A DNA stretch of 64,000 nt, taken from NCBI RefSeq assembly GCF_000003815.2, contig NC_049985.1, forward strand, positions 16,871,218 through 16,935,217. The letters run 5' to 3'. Shown here one piece after another: positions 13,265 through 26,200 of this stretch. The position numbers and the translations under genes were made by a program. The DNA is from Branchiostoma floridae (Eukaryota; Chordata; Leptocardii; Amphioxiformes; Branchiostomatidae). The notes beneath the pieces are model-generated. The model searched no databases. It was given only the letters and a program-made list of their open reading frames with translations, and was not told the origin of the DNA. How positions within the stretch are numbered: the first letter of the stretch is position 1; every line of letters begins with the position of its first letter.

Positions 13265-16200
13265 ATGGTAAGCTGAAAATTGTGTGGGACTTTCCATGTT
13301 AAACGTTGGGACATTTTGAGGTTGTTTATGGTCGGATATTTCTGGCGGCACGGCAGTTTCTATCCCACCTCCTTTGTGTTTATATAGATCTAATTTTCAA
13401 ACGGCTGCCATTTTCTCTTCAGCTGAAGCAAAACCAACGACTTTTTCTAGACATTGTTGAGGAAAAGATTGGTAAAATGTTAGTGTTATTTTGTGTGCTA
13501 TTGAAATAAGGAGCAATAGTGAGTGTTAGCACAAAAGGAAGCCAAGTTGGACACTAAGTCTAAACAACCGAGTGATGATTGATTTGACTGTTGATAATAT
13601 CACAGTTTTCTGTGTAACTCAAATCGTCATTTATGATGTTGGGTGATTTTTGCTATAAATTTTTATTATCAGGCTGTTTTTCTAAACATGATTTTGAACA
13701 ATTTCATTTAACAGCATGAAGAGATAAATATTAGGAAATTATGCACAGTTCAGTTTTTGTGTACAGTTCAGACAACTGAAGGTTGTTGTTGTTGTTGTTG
13801 TTGTTGTAGAGGAACATGTGTGAACACCATGCTGCAGACCTGGGCCGCCTGTGGTACCAGCTCCAGACCGCTGTGCGCCGGGCACCCTCGTACCAGCCTA
13901 ACCTCATCCACCTGGACATGGTGGAAGATGACGAGGTGAGTCCTGTTATCAACTTATAATTGTCATACATTAAAATGACATGATGTGTATTGATTAGGGG
14001 TGGGTAACGGCAAAAAATATTCAGGTTCAGGTCTGGTTCAGTCCAGAGGATCAGGTCCAGACATGAACCTGGACCTGATTGTCTGTGAAAACTTAATTGT
14101 GAATTGATGATACTTTAAAATAATGGTCTATTTTGCAACAACGGAATCTGTTTGGTGGAGTATCTGACTCCCACTGATGATTTTGAAATCTTGCCTGCAT
14201 GTAAACAATGCTAACTGCCTCTGTAAGTTTTATCTTGACTATAAACTCTACTTTGTTGTGATTTTCTTGGACTGCATGCTCCAAAATGTGTCGATACCTA
14301 CAAGAAGAAAAAACGGTTTTGTACCGGTAAGATGTGTGCCGGTACCCACCCTTAGAATTGATTGTTTCTTAATCTATACTTTTTGTCTCAAGAAATTCAA
14401 GAAAAATAGACCCTTTGTCAAAGTTTGTGCTGGAAAGATAAACAGCAGTGGAAATTTAGGAGGATAATTTTTGTACAACTCTGAAGTATCCTCTTCAATT
14501 TCAAAGCCTTAACCAAAGATTTATCAATATTTTATACTATTGAATATAGGATAAAGTCAGGACACCCTTTCTTAGGACATGTCTGTAGACTTAACCTCTG
14601 GTATGTCCGGCATATGGTCATATTCTCACGGCTGACCGGTAGTGAAATCGCCCTTTTCTGTATGTAGAGGTCAAAATGACCTGTACACGTATGCCATGAC
14701 AAGGTGCTAGTATTCGTGTGTTCTGAACACATGGATACCAACAATTCTGCAAAAGAGGTGATTAAGTTACTTTTTTAATTTCTTAACAGTGAGGCAAGGA
14801 TCTGCTGTAATCTTTACACAAAAGTGAGTGAATGAAAAATGAATTTGTTTTTTCAAGTTATTGCTAGTACACACAGGCAGTATAGATATAATGAATTGTA
14901 AAATATTTTTGTATACAGGATTTGAGAGATCCCGTAGTTTCGTCAACACAAAGAGACGATGCAGTGGACCGACTGCGCTGCCTGAACAGATGTCTCCGCT
15001 TCAAACACGAGGCCTTCGCTCTGGCTGTCAACATCCTCGACAGATTTCTGTCCATCATGAAGGTTAGATTCAACTCTCTTTTCTATGTACAACTACATTT
15101 TTGGAAGTATCCAATTTTGTACGATATGAAGTGTATTCAACTGCATACCACATTGTTTTTGTTTTGTTTTGTGGTATTTGACATACATTGTATGTGTTTT
15201 TCTATCTCCATAGGTGAGAATGAGGTTTCTCGGCTGCCTGACCATTACCTGCTACTTTATTGCCATCAACATGTTAGAGGAAGACCAGGTAAACTGAAGT
15301 ACATTATTGTTTCTTGTTACTAACACCATGTGCACTGCTACTGTGTGGTAGGGCTAAAAATTATAGAAAGAAGATATACAATAACATCAGGGCTGTTGCT
15401 AGGACCCTTAAATTTGTAGAGATGGACAAAATCCGTCCCCAAAATCTGAACTCAAGTGCACAGCATTGACAGAAACATGTAATCAAAGGCTTAGACTGAC
15501 AGATTGAACCAGGAAAATCAACAACATGGGCTCCCAAACAATGAGTGGGATGGGAAAAAAGTATAAAGCTGGAGACAGCACTAAATAACAATTAACAACA
15601 ATAACTATTACATACATGCGTACAAGGTTATAAAGATTTCTTTCTCTGCTTCAATTATTCCTGTTTGCTGTCTTGTATTTTTGAAGGATCATATTTTTGT
15701 CTTTTGTGCAATATAGTGACTGATGACTGACCCATGTTTTTTTTGCCTAAAATATAGGAGCTTCCAAGCCCTGTCCACCTCATCAGAATAAGCCAGTGTC
15801 GGTGCACGGAGGCAGACCTGTTCCGGATGGAAGGTATCGTCTGTCAGAAGCTCTACCACGATTTCGGCGCGGTGACGCCTCTCACCCTGCTCCAACTGTA
15901 CCACGGGATTTGCGCGATGACGGGAACAATGGACGCCATTTTGGAGAAGAGGAACCTCACGCCTGCTGAGCACTTGGAGCGAACCATTGCAAAGCTAGAG
16001 GCTTGTCTCTGCCGCTCTCCATTCACCAAATTCACCGTAAGTATTATCATTATCAACAGTCAGTTACTGTTTATACTACATGTACATGTAAGATTTCCTG
16101 TTCAAAGTTGTTTTTGTCCAAGGGCTCAGTCATAGTTTTGGAATTCACAAATGTTTTTGTTTTTGTTTGTGCTTTGGCCACTAATCTAACCATATCCTTC

Positions 16201-19200
16201 ACACATTTATTCAATCTATACAATGTAAAAATGATCATATGGTATAGCTTGTTCATATCTGTAACAAACTTGAAGTGATCGATACAATTTCATACAAAAG
16301 TTGCTGAAAGTTGCAAAATCAGTAGCAAAGTTCTTTTGTATTAATTATTATTGGAGAGAGAGAGAGAATGGTTTATTATTTCACAACCAACTTGCGGCTC
16401 GAAAGCCGAATTATCAGGCTTGTTTACATCGAGTATCGCACCTTATTGCTACTCACAAGAACATATTGTACAATTATAACATAAACAATACAATGAGACG
16501 TGTAGCATAAATATCATAATGGATAAATATTGCAGCTTCGAGTGCAATGTCTAAATAGGGTTAAAACTATACATATTAAAAGACTGATCATGCTAAAACT
16601 GGTTGACTTGACCTATATACAACTTTAGTTAAAAACAGATTGTCCTGACTCCTGGTGGAGTTTATGCGCAGAGTCTACAGTTCGTTCAATGATTTGATCA
16701 TTGCCGGTATAGCACTGGTTAGGTAGCGGTTAGTCCCAGTAGGTTGTTGGTATCGTGCAGAGTTGCGGAGTTGCCTGCCGTGTTGTTGTCCACGGGTAGG
16801 GGGCAGCCATGTGGAGAAGCGAGGAGACCTTTCAACTCTCAAGGCAAAGTCAGTACAGAGTTTCTGTCTACGTGTTGAAAGGCGCTCAAGGCCGATGTGC
16901 TGGAGAGCTGCCGTGTAAGAGACGAACTGACGCCCCATCATCAACCTGCAGGCCCTTCGCTGCACCCGCTCTAAGGCGGCCGACTGTCTCTGAGTGAGTG
17001 CTGAAGCCCAGCACGGAGCGGCGTACTCGAGTAATGGTCTTATATACCCGCAGTATATGGTGTTCAGGTCTGCGATCGGCACCCCGGAACGTCGCAACCT
17101 GCTGATGACGACCAGCCTTTTGCTACTTTTGGACACCATGACATCCACCTGGTCATCCCATTTCAGGTTAGAGCGGATGTGGAGTCCAAGCAACCTAGCC
17201 TGGGTGGTGGTTTTAAGTGTCTGTCCTGCAAGAGTCAGCACTGGAGGTTGTATGGGGGCGCGCACGAAAGAGAAGTGCATGGCCATGCATTTCTTGGGGT
17301 TGAGTAGCATGTGGTTTTCCGTAGCCCAGTTGTCAAGGTGGTTCAGATCACGTTAAAGTGATGACGGGGTAGAGATAAGCCTGATCTCTCCCAGATTGAA
17401 GTCATCTACGTATTTCCAGTGTGAGTTCTCGGTGACCGGTCTAACAAAGTAACATCATTGATCATCGCCAGAAATACAAGAGGACCCATCAAGGTGCCCT
17501 GGGCTATACCGCACGTCAGGCTTTCCCAATGTGACAATGCTCCCTGGTAACGTACGCACTGTCGGCGATCTGAGAGAAAACTGCACACCCAAGGAATTAC
17601 AGATGGTCTTGCTCCGAGGCTTATCAGCTTAGCTATAGCGGTTGTATGGCATACTCTATCAAAAGCCTTGGAGAAATCAGTGAGTATTAGCGTACCCACT
17701 TTTGATTTCTCCACTCCTGCGTAAAAGAAGTTAAGTAAGTCCACTAAGCAATGTGTCGTAGAACAGTTTTTCATGTTCCCATATTGCTTAGGATCCACAT
17801 GGGGGAGAATGTCCGACATTATCCAACCTGCAACAAAGCTTATTATACGCTTATCAAAAGTATGTCCTTAAAGTACACACGTGAAGAAGGTCACGTCGAC
17901 CTTATGAAACATTCTAGTTGCACGCCCTGTTCACATGTTAGGGTACAAAGTCCAGTCTTACTCACTTACTGGGCAACTTGGACACAGGGTTATATAAATA
18001 ACCTTGTGTAAATTTTCTCATTGTTTCTTGCATACCTGAGCGTAGTGCAACAGTTTGGAAACATACAATAACTTGAAAGTAAGGTTATGCTGTTACAGGC
18101 TTACAGATGTACTAGTAGCCAATTTCTAGCATTGTCAATACTGATTAGCATAAGCAGAAAGTTGCATAAAGTTTACCAGCATATGTCCACATTGGGAAAG
18201 TTTATGAGTCATCGGGAAAAAAAGTCACGGCCATGTACTTTCACCTCTGATCAGCAAGTGTTCACATGTATAGGACCAAAGCGACCAATCAGAGCTTGAA
18301 GAATCTTTGAACTTTGATTGCCCACACAGCTAGGCTCTGTATACTGTCAGTGTGGGGCAATCCCACAAGCACACAAATAAACTTTTACTTACATAAACTG
18401 CTGATAGAAGGTCACTTTTATTGGTATGAGTAAAGTTCACCATCGCAAAATTAGGGCAAACATGCAACAAATTTTTCAAAATTTAGGGATTGCTGTGTTT
18501 GTTAGGAGTCTATTTTCTAGCACTTGCACAATATTAACAAAGTAGAGGACATATTTTGGAAAGGCTCATTAGGTGTGTTAAAACTAAAAGGCCAATGAAA
18601 TTTGAAACAAGTGAGAGAATATTACAGATTTCTAAAGTTACCTGTATGATGAAATTACAAAAGGAGGTTTAATCATTAAGTAGATTAAGCTTTATATTGA
18701 AAGTACAAACTAAAGATAGCTTTTGCTTTGCAAGGAATTCCACGTTGATAGCAGTGAATCTTTGACCCTAGAATCACATTGTGTACCGTGTTAGAAAATC
18801 AGAATTTAAAGGTTTTTGAGAGTTGATGGAATGTTTAGAAGACGTCAGTGCACTACACTTTGTCCTTCCCTGTTCACGTGATCGACTCATGCACCGGAAA
18901 CTACTGAAGTATTCTACTAACTATGCTTGCTGGATGACTTTGCACTTGTGATCAATGGATTGTTTACATGACTAGTAAAGTGCTTCGGAACGAAGCAACC
19001 AGCCATGACAATAATGCTCCTTGCAATCTTAGAGACTCTGGTATACGTGCTGGTATGCCACAACCAGAAAACTAGTTTTGCGTTGGGTATTGGAACTTAT
19101 ACAAATGATTCATATCAAAGCTTGATACCTTTGAAAAGTACAGTCAAACCTGTATTAGGGGCCACCTCTACAGTGGGGCCACCTGTCCATAGTGGCCACT

Positions 19201-20832
19201 TTTTGTCGGTCCCTTGGGTATTTTATCTACAAGTTACCACCTCTATACAGAGGCCACCTGTCTATAGTGGCCAAATTTCTCCGGTCCCTTGAGTGGCCGC
19301 TATAGACAGGTTTGACTGTATGTCATTCATGGACAACAATGATATAAAACACTCAATTTCAGGAGGGAAAGTTGACAATTCTTTATTTATATGTGTTTTC
19401 CAGGCTCCAGTTCTGGCCATGTCACTACTGATGTGCGATTTGGATGCATTTGACACACGGGACAACAACCCAGATCTCTGCAGTACACTCAACACACTCA
19501 AGGTGGCGTCGCAGGTCAGTGGGTGTTGATATCAAGCATTTATTACTATACATTACATTTGGCAAGTTCTCAGGTGCCACAGACTTTATGGCAATGAATG
19601 AGTTTTGAAAACTTTGCAATGCAAAAACTTTATGGCAATGAATGAGTTTTGAAAACTTTGCAATGCAAAAACTTTCCAATTTTGTAACTATTTACTGAAT
19701 TTGAAAATTGAAAATACAGTGACTGAAAATCATTGACATTTCTCCACACAGATCAATGAACAGCACTTGGTGGAGTGCCAAAAGAAGCTGGAAGAGTTCC
19801 TGCTGCAGTACTCCTCCCCGGTCAGTAGGAGGCCCACCTCACGGTTCACCTGGGTCCTGTCCTCGCGCACGGCCAGGCAGCTCAGACCCAGCATGCAGTG
19901 GGCCATGGACCTCCCCACCATTCTGGAGGACGGTACTGATGGATATGGGAGCTATGGAAGCAGGTAAGGGACCAAGGTCTTTTGTTTATAGAAGCCCATC
20001 ATTGTATATTTGAACTTTCTTCCAACACAAAGGTATACACAATCAAAATTTCAATGACCACCGTCGTCCTCTTTAGGATCAATACTGATGACCTATCACT
20101 TCAGGACGTAAAGTTCCTGGCACATTTGACCAATCAGTGAAGTCATGTATCCGCAAGATCATGTGTCTGTAACTCTCACAAGTTTACATTCTGAAGAGAT
20201 TGGTCATCAGTATTGATCCTGAAGAAAGCGACAGTGAAAATTTCATCCGTTTATACTTTTGTGTTGGATGATGTTTAGCACTATCATTCATATACCAAAT
20301 ATTCTAAAAAATATATTATAAAAGAAAATCTAGATGGAAACTATAAAAGTAGAGAGAAAAAAACAAAAACACATATCAGTCATGAACACTATAGTGCTTC
20401 TCACTTTAACAATTATGGCAAAAGTATTCCTCCTTCCTTTTTAGAAAGAAATTATTGATCTGATGTGTCTTCCTGTAGTACAATTGTCATGTTAGCAGCA
20501 TATTATGGGCATAACAGAATACTGCAAAAAGCAGCTTGCCATGTTATCGTTGACCCAGTGACTACACCCTGTAAACGATTGTTGGTAATTTGTTAAGGCT
20601 AACACACAGCATTACTTGTTCCAGTGAGGAAGATGCCTCTAGTGAAGACGACTCACCAAGATCAGACACTGACAGCGTCTCTTCTGATGATGACGACGTC
20701 TTCCAAACAGAGACTGAGAAGTCGCGGCTGTGCCTGACGTGCCACATCCAGAAATCCAGACAGAAGTTCTGCCCCATACAGCAGCAGTGCTGCAACATGT
20801 GTGGACAGTTGCCTCAGCAGGCTGGGGCATAG
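13265..20832 (+). CDS. CCNG: Cyclin G (CCNG1/CCNG2 type)
   Basis: Exons: 13265-13267 (ATG directly followed by donor GTAAGC), 13810-13935, 14919-15062, 15214-15288, 15758-16036, 19404-19514, 19752-19963 and 20625-20832 (TAG). All junctions are in phase, giving 385 residues; a second in-frame ATG at 13816 could also serve. The cyclin box includes STQRDDAVDRLRCLN, FALAVNILDRFLSIMK, RFLGCLTITCYFIAINMLEED and ISQCRCTEADLFRMEGIV. Near the end, FTWVLSSRTARQL and LPTI match the block that marks vertebrate cyclins G1 and G2. Known family role: non-canonical cyclins tied to p53 responses and to PP2A regulatory subunits, acting in growth arrest. The protein is longer than human CCNG1 or CCNG2 (recalled as 295 and 344 residues): exon 8 adds an acidic Ser/Asp/Glu stretch and a Cys-rich tail (CLTCH, FCPIQQQCCNMCG). 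Intron 5 holds a broken retrotransposon. Confidence 0.95.
13997..14351. repeat. MITE-like element with GGGTGGGTAACGG / CCGGTACCCACCC ends
   Basis: The unit in the cyclin G intron starts GGGGTGGGTAACGG and ends CCGGTACCCACCC, an imperfect terminal inverted repeat. TTAG occurs on both sides, which may be part of a target duplication. The right-hand internal part (about 14230-14300) resembles a stretch in a septin intron near 49410-49490, so related copies exist in the window. Non-autonomous, no ORF. Confidence 0.5.
16360..17830 (-). mobile_element. Broken non-LTR retrotransposon, reverse transcriptase part
   Basis: Minus-strand reading shows reverse transcriptase pieces at 17819-17406 (LTDFSKAFDRV, GIAQGTLMGPLVF) and 17310-16675 (GLHIRSNLKWDDQVD, YIRPLLEYAAPCW, ALERVQRRACR). 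The YVDD catalytic box is coded at 17412-17401, but a frameshift just before it and a TAA near 17353 break the frame. The endonuclease part is absent, so the copy is 5'-truncated. The motif style suits a CR1- or L2-like LINE (inference). It sits in cyclin G intron 5 in antisense orientation. Its 3' end near 16360 is marked by a GAGA tract on the plus strand; exact borders are uncertain. Confidence 0.85.
19139..19320. repeat. MITE with TACAGTCAAACCTGT terminal inverted repeats
   Basis: The 182-bp unit starts TACAGTCAAACCTGTATT and ends GACAGGTTTGACTGTA. The interior repeats a GGCCACCT...TAGTGGCC motif three times and a GGTCCCTTG motif twice. The ends match the small element at 4004-4071. No coding capacity; it lies shortly before cyclin G exon 6. 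Confidence 0.65.
19583..19670. repeat. Two-copy tandem repeat, 44-bp period
   Basis: The segment beginning ACTTTATGGCAATGAATG at 19583 recurs at 19627 without visible change. It lies in the cyclin G intron between exons 6 and 7 and looks like a recent local duplication. Confidence 0.75.
20075..20220. repeat. Inverted repeat with 19-bp arms
   Basis: AGGATCAATACTGATGACC at 20075-20093 is the exact complement of the stretch at 20202-20220, with about 108 bases between. The flank (TGAAGAAAGCGACAGTG) resembles a segment often seen in dispersed deuterostome repeats. Located in the last cyclin G intron. Confidence 0.6.
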
Positions 20833-22275
20833 ATGTGTGTGTGTGTGTTGGGGGGGAGGGGGGCATCATGAGCAGACATGGACATTTTTGGGAAGGGGGC
20901 ACTGATGTTTAGCTTGAACTAAAAGCTGCAGATGCATACATGATACATGACCTTGATACACTTTATCCGTCTTGTCTCAGAAGATGGTTGATGACTTCAG
21001 TCACTTTCCAGCATATTCAGCACTGAACCATGTAAAAATAAAGCATTCCAGGAACTGCAATAACTGACTTCACATGTAGACTTTCACAAGCATCAGTCCT
21101 ATACTGCAAGAATAATGTTTCATTGTCAGTGATCACTGTGGATCAATGCTAACTGTAATGAATCTAGTTTACACTGCCAAGATTGGCATCATTAGCCAAG
21201 GTGCCTTTGGTAACTGTATGCTCTGTATGACGTAAATGCAGTGATGTGATGACGACTTTTCATCTGAAATTGTTGCATCCAAATCAACCTCAGGAATTAG
21301 ATCATTTGCAATGCCAGAATGCTACATTGACTCCGGAGTTCCGTGCAATTAAATGCAAAAGTTGCTGCCGATGATATGCATGTGTAGCAAGAAGTGTAGG
21401 TACATAATATCCATTTGTTGTTTTTTGGGTTGTTTTGCTTTGACCTTAGTAACCATGATGTTATGACTCTAATACCAGCAGATAGATACTTTTTGCAGTT
21501 GATAAATTTAGTAGGGACATAACGTGATCTGTGTGAGTGTAGATTCAATGCAGATTCGGTGAGTGCAACAGGCCATAGAAGATTTAAAGTGTGACTTATA
21601 TAAGCTATATTGCTCTACAGTAACTACTGTACTATTACATGAAGTATTATGACAGCTTGGATAGATTTTATTAAAGTTTTGATGGTTTTTGTAAACAATA
21701 AGTTAGTTATGTTTTATGCATGCAGCATGCATTGTTTTAGATTCTTTCCCTTCACGTTGAGTTTTGATGGATTTTGTAAACAAGAAACCATGTTGTTTGT
21801 TTTATAGTTATACTTTTTTGCATAGACATGTTAAAATGTTTGAGTTACATTTTAGTCTCTGTAACTCTTTTCTGTTTCACTTTCCATGTTAAAAGCATCA
21901 AACTGTTGGGTAAGGGGGAAAACCAACTACAGTACTTAATATAAGAATGGCAAGTGTGTACTGATGCACTAAATGATATGTCTACCAGTGCCTTTAGCAC
22001 CATATACACTGCACAATGTATAATACACTGTATGTAAATATGTATCATGATGTAAATAATTTCTTTGGACAAAACCAACTTTTTTGTTTAAACTGTGGTT
22101 TCATCTTGAACCATCCTGGCAGTTTATGATGGTGTACAGCAACATATAATATATAGTCTTTGGTGCCAACTCTGTAACAAGTGTAATTTTATACTTGTAA
22201 GATACCATCATGTCTTTCTGTAACATTGACACCTGTCTTTTCTGTGAATAAATCTGTCAGAAAAATATGAACATG
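20833..22275 (+). other. Cyclin G 3' UTR with polyadenylation signals
   Basis: The sequence after the cyclin G stop lacks a credible ORF. AATAAA occurs at 21037-21042 and at 22247-22252, giving candidate 3' UTRs of about 0.2 and 1.4 kb. A G-rich run at 20850-20862 directly follows the stop region. Confidence 0.5.
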
Positions 22276-23213
22276 AGATAATGTATTGTTTTGATAGTAT
22301 ACAAATATATGGTCCACAAGTAGTGCTGTATACCTAAACTCATATTCAGGTCTGGATTCAGGTCCAGCAGTTCAGCTTCCGAACCCATCATTGCATATGC
22401 GTGATAGAATTTGACATCATCAGCAATATGAAAAATATAGCTAGTAATAAACACGAAAGGTCAGTATTATAATCATGTCTTTCTGGTACAAATTTCACTT
22501 TCAAGGAAAGATTTAGGATGGTTTAGAACAAAAAGGACAATAAAAGAGAGATAGCTCTTTGTAATCCTGGTACCCGACGTGTAGGTTTTCCTACACTTGG
22601 ACTTGCACCTAAACGTTTTTATAAGTCCACTTCCAGGTTTTAGGCAGGTAGCACTATCCACAAGTAAATGGGGCTCAGTTGCCAGTTGAATAGATAAACC
22701 AAATACACTTGAAGTCTATCAATTCCAATTTACATGAAAGTTGTATGCCATACAATTATGCCATCTAGCAGCAGGCAAAACAACTGCAAGTCTAGATGCA
22801 AATTCAACTCTGAACTGAAAAAAATAAAGATTCTTGTTTCTGGCACAAAACTCAAAACGTTTCCCATTCACTTGCAGTGTAGCCAAGGCTGCCTTCCTTT
22901 ACATATACTGTAATTCACTTTGTCTTCTCGGTACCAAACTTTCACAGTCTGAGAAAATTCAACTTGTTCTCGGAAGTAAAAGTTCACCGTGAACAAATCA
23001 TTTTTCACCAAGACAAATGATTTGTTATCGGTAATGATAAGTTCACGTTACAGTCGTCACCATGAAAACCGTGAACACAAAAGTACATTGAAAAAATCAG
23101 GAATTACAACATAACAACAGTGAACAGTCTGAATGTAAACAGCAGATGAGACTGCCACTTTACTTGTTGATGTATGTCTTTAAAAATTTCAGTTGTTCTT
23201 TCAAAATAGCATC
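22276..23213. other. Intergenic or 3' UTR region between cyclin G and the VEGF gene
   Basis: The two genes converge here. I see no coding exon. A partial repeat with TTCAGGTCTGGATTCAGGTC (near 22347) resembles the interior of the element at 13997-14351. The VEGF 3' UTR must occupy part of this stretch, but no clear minus-strand AATAAA stands out. Confidence 0.4.
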
Positions 23214-26200
23214 TTAGTTGTCCCCACTACCAAGGCCATCAAATTGCAGGAAAGCTGAAAGCCGTCTTCTCTGATCTTGCCCCTGCGAGCAGGTACAAGT
23301 TTGATGATTCAAGCGGAAGCCTGTTGGACACCTACGTACACACGGGGTTCTGCTGTTGTCTAGCCTCCGACTGGTGTTCTTCTTGCACCTGGCATAAAAG
23401 AGATAAACCATTTAATAGGTCATGTCCCTGTCATTCTTTTGTTTTGAGTTCCAAATGAAAAAGGCTAACTTACATAGCCTAGCCAGTGCACGAAATACTT
23501 TTTTTAGCCAGGTTGTTCAAGTGGCAACCTGAGTCAAAAGCCAGGTTGCGCCATCAACATTTCAAGTTGCGCCCCACTTTCAAGCTGTTACTTTCTTCAA
23601 ATCAGCTACTTATCCATTATCTTTTCTTCCAGTTATATATAACTAACGTTATGTACATGTAATAAGTTTTATGTTATCAAAAAATAGATACAAAAGCTTA
23701 TGCATGTAGGTGGGGGAAAAGCAGTGTTCCAAATGCAAAATTTCAGGTTGCGCAAAGCTAAAAAGGCTGATGTCTAGACTGGTATATCAAACTTATGTTT
23801 GTTTGAAAAAATTTAACATCACACTAAGATGCTAGCATTGTTATTACTCATCAATGAAACAAGCTTATTTTCAGAATAAATACTTGCAACTTTGATTAAT
23901 AACAGTTTGATATAAAATATAACACTCACTTGCATGTGTTGAAATCCAAAGTTCTTCCTGTAGGACAGGATCTGGGAGCACAGAGACATTTGCACTGGTC
24001 AGGGTTCCAGTAGTACCTCTTACGGCAGTTACTGTGGGGAATACAAGATATGCACACAATTGTATACAAATGTACATTAACTAGGTCTAGGTCAGATCAA
24101 CATGGCCTAATCAATAGAAATGCCCTTTTGCATTTTCAGGCTCATTTAAGTGCAGTGATTAGACCATTCGGCATAGTCAATTGAATTGGTTATGTTTCAG
24201 GACATCATGACCACATCATCTGTATCTTATACAAAAGATACCTGGGTAGTGATCAATGACCTTGTGACTTTTAAATGATGTTATCACAAACAATTGATGG
24301 ATGATGATGGATTCTCCTGTCGGCTGTCGACAGATGAGTAGGCAGGCAGCCAGTCACTTGTCCAGGTGTCTCCTCATGTGGGAGTGAAGTCCTATTCTGG
24401 AGGCGCAGGAGCGGCCGCAGGTGCTGCAGATGAAGGAGCTCGAGCTGACAGGCACAGAGCCCTGTTTCCTCCTCTCCTTCTTCTCATGTATGGCAGCAGC
24501 TCTGTTCGATTCAAAGGCCATGATTCCTGACTTACACTGTCTCTTCCAGTCTGTTCTATCATGAGCAGTTTCTTCCCAAGAGTTAATGTTTATATTGCAA
24601 CTCTTAAGGTTTGCTTTCAGTGTGTCCCGGTATCTTTTAAACGGTCTACCCTGGTTGCGGTGCCCTTGCTTCAGTTGACCATACAGTAGCATCTTAGGGA
24701 TTCTGCTGTCTTCCATGCGGACAACATGTCCTGTCCATCTTAGCTGGCACTTGACAATCAAGCACTCAATGCTGGGGAGCCCACACTTCTTCAGGACCTG
24801 TAGGTTGGATACCCTGTCCTGCCACTTGATGCCGCAGATTTTCCGCAGGCATCGTAGGTGGAACTGCTCCAGTAGCTTGACTTGCCGGCGGTAAGTTGTC
24901 CAAGTCTCACAGCAGTAGAGGAGTGCACTCAGCACCACAGATTTGTACACAGCAATCTTGGTGGAGAGGCGGATGCCGTGGTCTTGCCAAAGTCTCTTTG
25001 TCAGTCGGCCGAAGGCCACACTCGCCTTTCCGATACGCTGCATCACCTCTGCATCCAGAGAGCCACTGCTTGTTATGGTGCTACCAAGATAGCAGAATTT
25101 GTCCACAGTCTTAATCTCCGTGTTGTTAATGACGATGGGAGGAGGTGGTGGCACATTAGCAGCCTGTGATGGTGAAGGCTGGAACATGGCTTCAGTCTTG
25201 CCAAGGCTGATTGTGAGTCCAAATCGTCCACATGCATCTGCAAATCGGTCCATTATGTGTTGCAGGTCATCATGGGAATGTGCGCCAAGTGCGCAGTCAT
25301 CTGCGAAAAGGAACTCACGCAGAACGGCCTCGAACACTTTGGTTTTGGCCTGTAGTCTTCGCAGGTTGAAAAGTTTCCCATCTGTGCGAAACTGGATGTA
25401 CACCCCCCGGTCACAGCTGCTGAAGGCATCAAGCAACATTGCTGCAAACAGTATGGAGAACAGGGTAGGGGCAAGGACACAGCCCTGTTTCACTCCGTTG
25501 CACACTTGGAAAGGATCCGATGCATCACCATTCTCTTGGACTCTTGCTTGCATACCTTCATGGAAGGAGGCGATCAGCGCTGTAAGCTTGTCTGGACAGC
25601 CAAACTTTTTCAGGATCTTCCACAAGCCTTTCCGGTTTACAGTATGCATTGCATTGTAATTGTTTATGCATATGCATATGCACAAACAATTACTCATGCA
25701 TATACACAACTGATATTCTTTACAGCCTTGCACTGTAGCTCTTTTTACACAAGGAAAGAGACCAGCTTAATCTGGGAAACTGATGTCAGAATTGGAAAAA
25801 AAATACCACCAGTACATGTATTGTGTCATTATATTCTTTATGTTGTTCCCTCACCTTTGTCCAGATTGACACACACACCGGCATTCCTTCTCATCCCAGA
25901 CCTTGCCTTCTTCACAATCTCTACTTGGCCACAGACATGAACAGGCACAATCTTCATACCTGTGAAGACATTACCAGTTCACAAGAGTTCAGCTGTTCAT
26001 TGTGTGCCATTGGTCATCAGTTACATCATCATCATCATCATCATCGGTCGACGTGCTTACACACGACGGGGTTATACCGCGCCTTACGGGGTGATATAAC
26101 CTTTCGCTGGCTAGTTACAAGGCGGGGATGCGCCCGTCATCAGTTACACTAAAATTGAACAGAGACAGTTATTTCCCATTTACTGCCTTTATTTTCTAAG

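Noticed and set aside
13735-13970. ORFs rich in poly-Cys or poly-Asn around the cyclin G exon 2 acceptor
   Set aside because: They are translations of the (GTT)n repeat and of shadow frames of the exon.
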